Part shown: piece after piece, positions 35,703-45,800 of the stretch | Numbering within the stretch: the stretch's first letter is position 1 | Layout: every line of letters starts with the position of its first letter | Position numbers and translations under genes: made by a program | The notes under the pieces: generated by a model | The model's input: only the letters and a program-made list of their open reading frames with translations | Database searches by the model: none | What the model was told of the DNA's origin: nothing | From: Caldilineaceae bacterium | GTDB taxonomy: Bacteria; Chloroflexota; Anaerolineae; Caldilineales; Caldilineaceae | Direction of reading: 5' to 3' | NCBI GenBank assembly: GCA_020846635.1 | Contig: JADLDO010000047.1 | Span: 62,001-126,000, forward strand | Length of the DNA stretch: 64,000 nucleotides

Positions 35703-37271
35703 TTAGTTTGATTGATTTCTAGGCCGAATGATCGGTAGATACAACTGATCTTCGACGGTGACTGTAGTCGGTGGCGCGACTTCGACCAGGCGGGTCGCTT
35801 CGACAACATTGCCCGCCGCGTCTGCTACGCGATAGCGCACTGTATAGCGCCCTTCCAACTCGGTGTCAATGTTCGCTCCCGTAACCTGAATCTGATCCGT
35901 CAGGTCGCCATCAAGCGTATCGCTGGCAGTCGCACCGGGGTCTACGAAGGGATCGCCCATCTCCAGCATCAGCGGATTCTCACCCAACAGCGCGATCACG
36001 GGTGGCGTTGTATCCACCACACGCACCACGCGCACCTGCTGCGGTGCTGCGTTGCCTGCCGCATCGCGCACATTGTACGTCACATTGTAGTCGCCCACCC
36101 GCCCCGTATTGACAACACCAGCGACCACGATGGCGGCACTAAGATTGCCGTCTACATTGTCCGTGGCCGTTGCGCCAGGCTCTACATAGCTGCTCAGTGC
36201 TTCCACTATCATCGGGTTCGCGCCCAGCAGGGTTAGGATCGGTGGGGTTGTGTCAGCCACACTGGGGAAGATCACACGTACTGTGCGCGTGCGCGGCGTG
36301 GCGGCGTTGCCTGCGCGATCCTGCACTCGATAGGTCAAGGTGTAGCTGCCGACGAGGTCGGTATTGACAACGCCGCTGACCGATATTTGCCCGGTCAGGT
36401 TGCCATCGAGTGTGTCACTGGCAGTAGCACCGGGGTCTACAAAGGGATCGCCTTTGTTCACAACCAGGGAATTTGCACCCAGCAGCGTGATCACGGGTGG
36501 CGTCGTATCGACCACACGCACCACGCGTACCTGCTGTGGGGCAGCGTTCCCTGCTGCATCGCGCACATTGTAGGTGATACGATACTCGCCCACCTTCCCT
36601 GTATTCACAACGCCGCCGACCACGATGGCAGCGCTTAGATTACCGTCCACGTTGTCCGTGGCCGTTGCGCCAGGGTCTACGTAGCTGCCCAATGCCTCCA
36701 CCGTCATCGGGTTCGCACCCAACAAGGTGATCACAGGGGGCGTGGTATCTTGGGTCGCTGTGATGGTGGCGGGCGTTAGATTGAGATCGAGCGCGGCCCC
36801 AAAAGCAGTTACCTGTGTCTCTCGCGGGAACGTACTGCTAAAGGTGATGGCGCTGACGCCCGCCTTTAATGGGAGCAAGACAATTTTGAGTTGGTCAAAG
36901 GGTAGGGTGGGCCGGTCGCCCAGCGTGCCCTTGACCAGTTCTACTGTGCCGGCAACATTGTCGTATGCCGGCGCAACCAGGTTCAGATCAAGCGGGCTGG
37001 TATCTTCAACAGACAGCACCGCCAGCATCGTTGGATCAAAGTTGAGATAGACCCCCACACCGTCTATTTCCTGCGATGGGGATCCACTGAGCGCGACTGT
37101 GGCCGTAAAAGGTTCGTTCACACGCACATTGGCTGACGCTAGAACGGTCACAGTGACGGGATCAGCCGCAAAGAGTGCGCTACTGCGCCACGCCACGGCA
37201 AGAAACAGCCCGACCAACAGCGCAACACAAATGGAACACGCTCTATTGTCAAAAAATCGACGCTTATACAT
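35703..37271 (-). CDS. Secreted cohesin-like protein with four DUF5011 repeats (candidate anchoring scaffoldin)
   Basis: 522 residues. A signal peptide (about 1-35) is followed by one cohesin-like domain (36-172). Its pattern is shared with the neighbour: YLNFDPTMLAVLSVED, APAYDNVAGTVELVKGTLG, STFPRETQVTAFG. Four DUF5011/HYR-type Ig-like repeats follow (176-254, 256-335, 341-420, 421-499), each opening DTTPPVI-LLG or a close variant. Repeats 1 and 3 match each other best, as do 2 and 4, so an A-B unit was duplicated. The tail QLYLPIIRPRNQSN carries the LP motif. Cohesins bind dockerins; the repeats would act as a stalk. AAAGGAG precedes the ATG. It is last of three secreted-protein genes on this strand. 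Confidence 0.75.
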   Translation of the reverse strand: MYKRRFFDNRACSICVALLVGLFLAVAWRSSALFAADPVTVTVLASANVRVNEPFTATVALSGSPSQEIDGVGVYLNFDPTMLAVLSVEDTSPLDLNLVAPAYDNVAGTVELVKGTLGDRPTLPFDQLKIVLLPLKAGVSAITFSSTFPRETQVTAFGAALDLNLTPATITATQDTTPPVITLLGANPMTVEALGSYVDPGATATDNVDGNLSAAIVVGGVVNTGKVGEYRITYNVRDAAGNAAPQQVRVVRVVDTTPPVITLLGANSLVVNKGDPFVDPGATASDTLDGNLTGQISVSGVVNTDLVGSYTLTYRVQDRAGNAATPRTRTVRVIFPSVADTTPPILTLLGANPMIVEALSSYVEPGATATDNVDGNLSAAIVVAGVVNTGRVGDYNVTYNVRDAAGNAAPQQVRVVRVVDTTPPVIALLGENPLMLEMGDPFVDPGATASDTLDGDLTDQIQVTGANIDTELEGRYTVRYRVADAAGNVVEATRLVEVAPPTTVTVEDQLYLPIIRPRNQSN

Positions 37272-37350
37272 CTTTAGGAACTCCTTTCCAGGTGATCTCC
37301 GTGGACATTTATCGCCAAATCGGAAATGCTGCTACCTGGTTTATACTGTG

Positions 37351-37378
37351 GCAGGGGCTGCCACCAGGCAGCCCCTGC
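37351..37378. terminator. Hairpin after the triple-cohesin gene
   Basis: GCAGGGGCTGCC (37351-37362) pairs with GGCAGCCCCTGC (37367-37378) around ACCA. It lies 42 bases past the stop of the minus-strand adaptor gene and upstream of the single-cohesin gene. Confidence 0.6.
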
Positions 37379-37419
37379 ATCCTGCATCGCGCTAGAAGCC
37401 TATGTCCCAATGCCGTATC

Positions 37420-39681
37420 CTACTGCCCCGATAGGCGAGGCAGGAAGATATGCTGGTCAAGTGCTGGCGTAGCAGGCTTTTCCCCTGTCACCTCTGTGCC
37501 GACGGTGATTTGAGCAGGGATGGTCGCTCCTAACAGCGATTCACCGGCATAGGCCGCTTGACTCTGTCGTGGGAACGCGTTGGCAAAGTTGATCTCTGTC
37601 TCGCCTTCGCCCACCGCCTCAAAGAGTACCGACAGCACAACCACTTCACCGCGCGGTGCCTCGCCTTCCAGGCGACCGGCAGCATAGTCGAGCGTTCCGT
37701 CGTCGTTGTTAAAGCGGGGCGCGACCAGTGTTGTTTCATACAGTTCGCCAGGGGTGACGCTGATGACTTTGAGCAGGGTCGGGTCAAAGTCCAGATGGAC
37801 TTCGGCGCCGCTCACCGGCTGGTCAGCCGCATCCATTACCACTTCTAGGGTCACCTGGTCGCCGAGCGCCACTTGGCTGCTGCTGGGTGACAGGCGCATT
37901 TGGACGGTTCCGGCAGTAGCTTCCTGTTCATCTACACTTGCGGCTATAACGCCGGGCACGCTCTCGCCAGCCGTGTTGAAGTTGATCGCCAGAAGCGAGA
38001 AGTCTTCCAGGGTCACAGCGCCGTTGCCGTTGAAATCAGCCCGGCCATCATAGCCGCTTTGACCGCTGCTTTTGTTAAAGGTGAGGGACAAGATACTGAA
38101 GTCCACCAGGTCGATTTGGTTGTTGTTATCGGCATTGCCGGCCAAGAGCAAGCCAAAGTTGACTGCGTTGGGGCCTGGAATCAGCGTGACCTGCTCGACG
38201 ACTTGCAACGTGGTTGCGCCCTTGACGGCAGCCGTATAGAGTCCGGGGGTGATGCCATCGACCGTGAACTGTCCATTGTTGTTAGTGGTTGGGGCAAAGG
38301 TATAGGCGGGCGTTGTCGCACCCTCCGTATATAACTGAACCGTCAACGGCAGAATCCAGGCTGCATTGGGCTTGGCCGGGCGACCCTGCAATTCAACCGT
38401 ACCCTGGATTGACGCAAGATTGCTGATCTCGACTGTGCCATTCACCAGTTGGTCCAGTACATTGACGGCTGCGTCACTTGTGACCTTGCTCTCGGTGGGC
38501 GTGGCGCGTAACATCGTCAACGGTGTCCCCACGGAGGCAGCCTTCGCCTTAAAGGTGATCGAGAGTAGGTTAAAAGTTCCTGTCGGGAAGGGCGCGCCAA
38601 GTTTTCCGGCGGCAGCGCTGAAGGTTCCGGCAGTATTGTTGTACACCGGTTCCATCACATAGGTGGGGAGCGTGCTGCCCTTGACGATGGACTGCACCTC
38701 CAGCAGAGCAGGATCAAAGGTCAGATACACCTCAGCACCGTTGACTGGCTGGCTGCCCGCCTGCACCTCCACGGCGACGGTAAAGGTAGCACCAACATAG
38801 GTCTGGGTCGTGGCAGGCGCGATGACCATGTCCACCGTACCGACAACCGGCGCGGCTGCTTCGACTGTGATGACAACCGTATCTGTGCCGGTCGCGCCCT
38901 CATCGTCGGTGACGGTCAGCAGTACGGTGTGCGTACCGACCGGGAAGTTGTGATTGAGCGTTGCACCTGTGCCAAGCTCAGTCGCGCCTTCGCTCCAGAC
39001 ATAGCTGACGATTGTGCCGTCGCTGTCGCTGCTGAGGGAACCGTCCAGCGTCACCTGCTCGCTGCCGTTGTTGTCATTGTCGGTCACGGTCTGATCCGCA
39101 CCCGCATTGGCTGTAGGAGCTATGTTGGCCTGTATCACCGAGAGGGTCAGTGGGGCAGCGGCGTCCAGCGTATCCCCTGCAGGAGAGGTGATGCGTGTTT
39201 TGCGCGGCGTGGTGTTGAAGAAGGTGAGCTGCGTATCACCCAACGCTGCACCGGCCTTGACTTGGAACTCGATGTTCAGAAGAACAAAGTCCGTGGTGGG
39301 GAAGGGAGTGCCTAATTTGGCGGCTACATAATCGACTGTGCCTTTGGCGCCGTCATTATTAGGCCCATCATTGTCATAGGCTGGTGGGCCGATAATTTCA
39401 CTGGTCAACGGCATCCCGCTCGGCACAGTGACGTTTGTCACCTGCAACACTGCCGGGTCAAAATCGAGATGAAGTTCAGCCAAGACAATCTGTTCCCCGC
39501 CACTCTCTACCTTAACATCGACGTTGAACGTGGATCCTGGGGCGATTGTGGTGGATGACGGAAGCAAGACAAACGAGGTCGTTGTCTGCGCCAATGCCGC
39601 GCGCGGACTGTTGAGAAAGAGCGCAGCCATCAAGGTGGCGACGCTCAGAAGGCGGAATAGGCTGCTTGTACGTGCGGCCAT
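37420..39681 (-). CDS. Secreted protein with three cohesin-like domains, PKD, X-module and dockerin (candidate adaptor scaffoldin)
   Basis: 753 residues. Signal peptide 1-32 (RAALAQ). Modules in order: cohesin-like 1 (36-183), PKD-type Ig domain (187-275, ANAGADQTVTDNDNNGSEQ), cohesin-like 2 (283-420), a carboxypeptidase-regulatory-like module (423-512, GQFTVDGITPGLYTAAVKG), a type I dockerin (513-575), cohesin-like 3 (592-728) and an LP tail (HIFLPRLSGQ). The dockerin has two calcium loops, N-A-D-N-N-N-Q-I-D-L-V-D and D-F-N-G-N-G-A-V-T-L-E-D, each followed by a helix. GGAGG lies about eight bases before ATG 39681; an extension to 39732 is less likely. Carrying both partner types suits an adaptor. 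Binding specificity is unknown. Confidence 0.78.
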   Translation of the reverse strand: MAARTSSLFRLLSVATLMAALFLNSPRAALAQTTTSFVLLPSSTTIAPGSTFNVDVKVESGGEQIVLAELHLDFDPAVLQVTNVTVPSGMPLTSEIIGPPAYDNDGPNNDGAKGTVDYVAAKLGTPFPTTDFVLLNIEFQVKAGAALGDTQLTFFNTTPRKTRITSPAGDTLDAAAPLTLSVIQANIAPTANAGADQTVTDNDNNGSEQVTLDGSLSSDSDGTIVSYVWSEGATELGTGATLNHNFPVGTHTVLLTVTDDEGATGTDTVVITVEAAAPVVGTVDMVIAPATTQTYVGATFTVAVEVQAGSQPVNGAEVYLTFDPALLEVQSIVKGSTLPTYVMEPVYNNTAGTFSAAAGKLGAPFPTGTFNLLSITFKAKAASVGTPLTMLRATPTESKVTSDAAVNVLDQLVNGTVEISNLASIQGTVELQGRPAKPNAAWILPLTVQLYTEGATTPAYTFAPTTNNNGQFTVDGITPGLYTAAVKGATTLQVVEQVTLIPGPNAVNFGLLLAGNADNNNQIDLVDFSILSLTFNKSSGQSGYDGRADFNGNGAVTLEDFSLLAINFNTAGESVPGVIAASVDEQEATAGTVQMRLSPSSSQVALGDQVTLEVVMDAADQPVSGAEVHLDFDPTLLKVISVTPGELYETTLVAPRFNNDDGTLDYAAGRLEGEAPRGEVVVLSVLFEAVGEGETEINFANAFPRQSQAAYAGESLLGATIPAQITVGTEVTGEKPATPALDQHIFLPRLSGQ

Positions 39682-39777
39682 GAGTGTTACTACCTCCAGA
39701 AGATGGTTTTGATTAGAGTTCGACGACGCCATATGCGTGCTGTGTGTGTATAGAATCTACGACTTCCAGAATTTCTA

Positions 39778-39817
39778 CCGTGTGTACGCACAGCTCCCAG
39801 GCTGTGCGTACACACGG
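39778..39817. terminator. 17-bp perfect hairpin after the giant client gene
   Basis: CCGTGTGTACGCACAGC (39778-39794) pairs perfectly with its complement at 39801-39817 around TCCCAG. It lies nine bases past the stop of the 2,427-aa gene on the minus strand. Confidence 0.7.
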
Positions 39818-39825
39818 CGTCAGCG

Positions 39826-42800
39826 TTAGGGAATCGTTGTCGGCATTTCCCCAGCCACGTTGTAATTGAGAGCCAACCATGTTAAGTCCAACGCATCGAT
39901 CACTTGATCGTCGTTGAAGTCAGCCGCAGCGTTATAAGCTCCGTCGCCAAGCTGCGTGTTGTAGGCCACAGCCAGGCCGGTGACATCCAACGCGTCGATG
40001 AAGTTGTCGTTGAAGGCATCACCCGCCAACAGTTCGCCAAAGGCGGCTGTGTTGCTGCCGGTATTGAGCGTCAACGTCTGTACACGTTGTAAGTACTGCG
40101 CATGTTTCACAGCCACTTGATAAGTGCCGGGGGTGATACCGGCGATGCTGAAGGAGCCATCGCTGTTTACCACTGGTGTGTAGGTTGCCAGTGGCGTGGC
40201 TGCTTCGCCTACAGCGTAGAGGGCAACGGTCACATCGCCCGCCAGCGCCGCATGGTCTGCGCGCCCTTGCAGGGTCAACGAACCATTCAGCGTCGCGGCC
40301 AATGTCACGGTTGTAAAGCTCCAACTCGCGTCGGTCCCCAGCGCGTTGCCGTTCACATCGGCCACAGTTCCGGCAACGGTCACATGGTAGAGTGTGCCGC
40401 CTTGCAGCGAATCGGTCGGGTCCAATGTCGCCGTATTTGTGCCGGCGTCATAGCTGACGGTGGCGGCAACATCGCTTCCGGCTCCGTCCGCACGCAGGCG
40501 AACGGTGGTGGCGTTGAGGGTCGCTGCGTTCAGCGGCTCATCGAACACGACTGTGATATTCGTGTCGGGTGCAACGTCTGTGGCATCGGGCAGCGGAGTA
40601 CGCTGGACGATAGACGGTGCGGTTGTATCCGTATTGACGCTGTAGGCAATGGTTACGTCCCTCAGGACGGGTGTCCAGTCTGCGTTGGTCGCCGCCAGCG
40701 CCGCGCGATATTGGATATAGCGTGTGCTGCCGCTCAGGCTGTCGCCCGACGTTGCCACGGGTGCGAACGCTGTCCATGAGCCATCGGGGATGGGCGTATC
40801 GCCGGTGCGGTAGCTCAGGGATAGGGTTGTCCCGGCCGGGGTTTCGCCTGTCCATGAGAGCGTATTCCAGGCGACAGGCGCGCCCGCATCGAAGATTCTC
40901 GACTCAAAGCTGCACGCAGTGGCATAGGGGCTGACACGCACCCACTCCACGCTGACATTACCGCCGCCAACGTTGTAGTCGCTGAGACCCACGCGCATGG
41001 GGCCGGCGATGGTATGCGGCTGCGAGCCGACTTCGATTCCATCAATGTAGAACCGGATGCTGTCGGTTTTCCACTCGATACGATATAGGTGCGGGGAACC
41101 CAGATAGCTGCTCCCTAAGCCAATATCGATCCAGGTCGAAGCGCTTTCGGGCCACGAACGAGCATAAAGCTGATCGCCTCTTTGCCCTGTGCCAAAGACT
41201 GCCCACGGCTTATCATTGAAGGTAGAAGCACCACCGCCGAAGCCTGCGGTCTGGAAGCCCACTGCTTGGAAAGTGGCGACGAATTCCAACGCGCGGCCTG
41301 GGGTGAAGTCCACGCTCTGCGCGACCACGCCATCGACGGCAAGCGCGCCACCCGCGACCGTCGCGCTGCCACCACCCGACCAGGGGTTTGATGTCCACCC
41401 ATTGGGCAGAGCCGTACCGTTGAATTCTGTCCCCAGCGCGGGGGCCAGGATCAGTTCACCATTGTCCATCTCTGCCACATAGCAGAGCGTACCCACTGTG
41501 CCTGCGCTAAAGTCTGCTGCGCTGCTGTCGGCAAAGACTGTGCCGAGCGTTGTGAAACTGTTCGGCGTTTCCGGCGCGTTGGCGCTGTTGGCCGCGGCGT
41601 CTGCCGAGGTGACGCGATAGTAATAGGTCGTATTCGGGGTCAGCCCGCTTAACGCCAGGCTGTGCGCCGTCACCAGCGTAGCGCCGGTCACATTTTGGTC
41701 CAGGGCATCCGCCGCGGTGCCGTAGTCAACGCGCGATGTCGCCGGCTCATTGGTAGCCCAGGTGATGGTCGCGCTTGCGCCCGAATCCACTGTGGCAGCC
41801 ACAGTGCTGATGACGGGTGGCGTTGTGTCGGCAGCAACCACGGTATCAAAGATGACATCAACCCAATAGTTGCTGGCGTTATAGGTCTTGGTTGGGAAGG
41901 TACTTGTCCCGCTGTCGTCAAATACGCCGCCATTCTGAAGTACGGTCAACGGGGGCTTGTTGAACTCCGTGGCAAAGTAGTTCCACTCATAGGAGTAATT
42001 GCCGGATGGGGTAAAGTACGAGGCAACATAGGTTGTATCCGCGGTGACGGCGACTGGCGTCTCGAACAACGCCTGCTGCCAGCCTGGTACAGTGCCGATG
42101 GCAAAGGTCGTTGTCGCAAGCAGTTCGCCATTGGCTGACCATAAGTTGCCAACAAACGTCCCGCTATTCGCGGCACCCTTATAGAAACGGATGCCCGTAA
42201 TATATCCAGCGCTGCTGCTGCGGAACTTTACGCCCAATTCGGTCGGAAACGACTCGTTGGTCTTGGTTCCGGGGAGGGTCGTGTCGTCCCAGAATGAGCA
42301 GGGGCAACCGGAAGCCGAGCTATTGGTGGTGAAAGACCAGCTATAGTCAAGGGCCAGCGCGTTACCGGCGCTGTCCTTCACCGCACCGCCCACGAGGCGC
42401 GCCGTATACTGCGTGTTGATTGCCAGGGGCGCGGATGGTGTTAACGTCGCAATGCTCGTTCCGGCGTTATAGCTCACCGTGGCAGGAATCAGATTCGACG
42501 CATCGCGCAACTCGAAGGTCGCAGCGGTCAGCGTCAGCGGGTCAATCTCCTCGCTGAACGCAGCCGTGACCGTCGTGTTGATCGCCACGCTCGTAGCGCC
42601 GTCGGCAGGCGAAACCACTGTCACTGTGGGTGGCGTGCTGTCGTCGCCATATTGAGCCACATAGCTGCCGGAGGTCGCGGCAAACTGGGCGTAGCTCACA
42701 CCCTTCACCGTGGCAACTGTAAAGGGAACAGCGTTCCCCCCCTGCGTAATGGCTGCCAGCGATTTGCCTTGATTCTGTGCAGGAACCATTGCCCATAGAC

Positions 42801-45800
42801 CATTGGCCGCGCTGTTGGCATCGACATCAAAGGTGAGGGTGTCGTTGGCAAAAGCCAGATTGGCAAAGGATGAAGCGTTGCGCCCATCGACCCAGGTGAG
42901 CAACTGCACTGCGCTGATCACCGGCACGTCGTGTGTTTGGGCCGAACTCACAATCGCAGCAGCCCCATTGTTGGCATTCGAGCCGCCGTCGGTGTGCATG
43001 TTTGCCACAAAGGCCCCATAGTAGCCCTCTGGCCCCAGCGCGCGATTCAACAGAGTATCGATATTGAAGGGGAAACTTTGTCCCGACTCATCGGTCATCT
43101 GCGTCGTCGCTTGATAGACATCAATCAGGGTGCCGTCCAAGTCGGCAAAGCGCATCGGCATTCCAGAACCCGTGAACATACCGGGCCGGTTTTGAATCCA
43201 GCTTTCCGGCCAATAGTAGTAATTGGTATCCAAGCGCATGCCGTTTTCCAACTGCACCTTCGGCTGGCTGGCCCAATCGCTAAAGGCGATACAATGGGTG
43301 CGCTGCGTGAGTGGAGTCGCCGCGCTAGGGAAAGTGCTGGCAAAGCTTGCCAGTTGCGATGTGTAGTTATCTTGCAATGACGCCAACGAGAAGTCGGAAC
43401 AACCTGTGTTCACATGCGCAACGAACTCATGTCCCTGCGCCTGGAAGGCCGCCAGTTGGCTGTCACTGATCTGCGCACCCGTGAACAGATAGGTAGAGCT
43501 GCGCACACATTCCCAGTTGTCCACGTTACAACCGGCGGGGCTTGCCGTGTTATAGCTGTTGATCCGAGCCACCGTACTGCCGCTGCCGTGGTCGTCATGG
43601 GTCATCACCACCACGGCCTTCTCCCCACGCGGGAAGTACCAGAAGCGCGGCAGCGGCGTCTGGTCAGCGTTCATAAAGCCGATGAGATTGGCAAGCAAGC
43701 GCTGGGCCTCATCGGCCTGCGGGATGGCAACCTTGTCAAGGTTGATCCAGTCGGGATCGGAACCCCCAAAGAACATATCATTTGAACGAATCGGTCCAAC
43801 GCCATCACGTTCTTGACCTGCCCAAGCCGGGTTGCCCTGGCGGGTATAGATCACCGAGCGCGCCAGGTCAAAGGTGAAGGCCGCGGCCTGCCCACCATTC
43901 GCGCCCACGCTGCGTAGGGTCACGGCGGGATTGGGCGTTGAAGCGGTGGCGTTCGAGTAGAGCGTTGCGACCGCTGTCGCGCCATTCAGCGTATAGAGAT
44001 CGGCGCTGCCGTGGAACTGGATTGTCTCGTTGACAATACCGGCCCCTGGCGCAGCCGCGGTATTCACCAGCAGATAGCCCTCATTGAGCGTACCGCTGGG
44101 CGCATTGAGTCCCAACAAACCGGCGAGGTCTGGGTCGGGGCGCATGGCGATCAGGTTGCCGCCCGCAGTGACCCAGTCGGTCAACATTGTCACCGCGGCC
44201 CCGTCCAACGCCATTTCACCGAGGAGTACCACCTCATAGCTATCAAGGATGGGAGCGGTAATCAGGCTGATATCGCTGACGGTAAAGGCGTTCAAGCCTT
44301 CGGCGCGCAGGAGCTCCGCATAGTAGCGCGTGAAGGGATTTGATGCATCTGCAATGACGAGAATTGGTCCGCCCGGCCCTTCATTGGGTGGCGGCGCTGG
44401 GGGCGAAGCCGTGGTAAATGACCAGGTATACTCAGCTTCCAGAACATTGCCCGCGGCGTCTTGGATGCCACCCGCTCCACCCTTGAGGAGGGCGGTATAG
44501 CTGCTCAAGCTGGCGAGTGAGGCAGCAGGATCCATCACAATGGTGCGAGTGGCCGCGTTGTAGCTGACCGTCGCGTCCACCAACGCGTTGGCTGCATCGC
44601 GCAATTCAACGGTCGCCGCGCTCACACTTTCCGGCTTCAATGGCTCATTGAAGACCGCACTCACATTGCTGTTCGCCGCAACGTTGGTAGCGCCCGCCGC
44701 GGGTGTAATCGACGCTACCGTCGGGGGCGTCATATCCGGGCCAACATTCGTGGTAAAGAGAACATCGACCCAATAGTTGCTGGCTTGGAACGATTCGCTG
44801 GGGAAGCCTGCAATGCCATATTTATAGAGGCCATTTGGCCCATCTTCCCCGTCCGCAAGGGCGCGAACCGGTGGATTGGCGATGGCGCTGGTCAGGCCGC
44901 CATCGGTCACAGCGTAGTGACCGCTGCTGGAGTGATATGAAGCGATATAGGTGGTGTTGGCTGCCACGGCGACAGGCGACCCTAGTGTGACTTCCTGCCA
45001 GCCCGATGCACTCTCGCCCGCAAAGGTGGCCTCCGCCAGGAGGCTCCCCGCTCTGTCCCACAGATGCCCTACATGCGTGCCTGTGTTCTGTTCGCCCTTA
45101 TAAAAGCGCAGCGCTGTGATATAGCCATCCAGGCCGGTTTGAAACTTTACACCCACCTCAATCGGCTGGTTATCGATTTCATTGGCGCTGGCCGGCGTGC
45201 TCGATCCTTCCCAAATGCTGCATGGGCAAGTACGCGGAGCCACTGTCACGTTGATCCCTGCGCCAGGGCTTTCAAGATTGCCACTGTCATCCACTGCCCG
45301 GCTCCGAATGTTCAGCGGATCAAGCGTTGTGGGAGTCCAGCTATAGCTCCAACTTTCGCGCCCCTCGGCGGGATGCCAGGTGGCGCCTCCATCCACCGAA
45401 ACCTCCACGCCGCCGACCAGCCCGCCTCCCGCGTCAACCGCGCTGCCGCTGACGGTGACAAGACCCTGGACGTTCGCGCCATCGGCTGGCGCTGTGATAG
45501 ATGACGTTGGCGCGGTTGTGTCCGTCGATGCGGTCGCAGCCACCAAATTGCTCTGCAAACTGCCCGGCTGCACGCCCATGTCGGCAAAGAGGTTCACCGT
45601 CGCCTGCTGCATGTTGGCATCGGCTGGAGTAGAACCGCGGTCATGGTTGCTGTCCAACCCCCACGACCACTGCACTGTGCCTGCGCCAAAGACAAGCGCG
45701 CCGCTGCTGTGGCGGTACATACTCAGATGGTGGGTTGCACTGCCCGACGCATAGGTATTGCCATAATCCTGTAACTTCTCAACGCCATTGGCAGTGCGAG

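Noticed and set aside
36100..37000. CRISPR-like repeats
   Set aside because: The repeats are in-frame copies of an Ig-like domain of about 80 residues, not short repeats with spacers.
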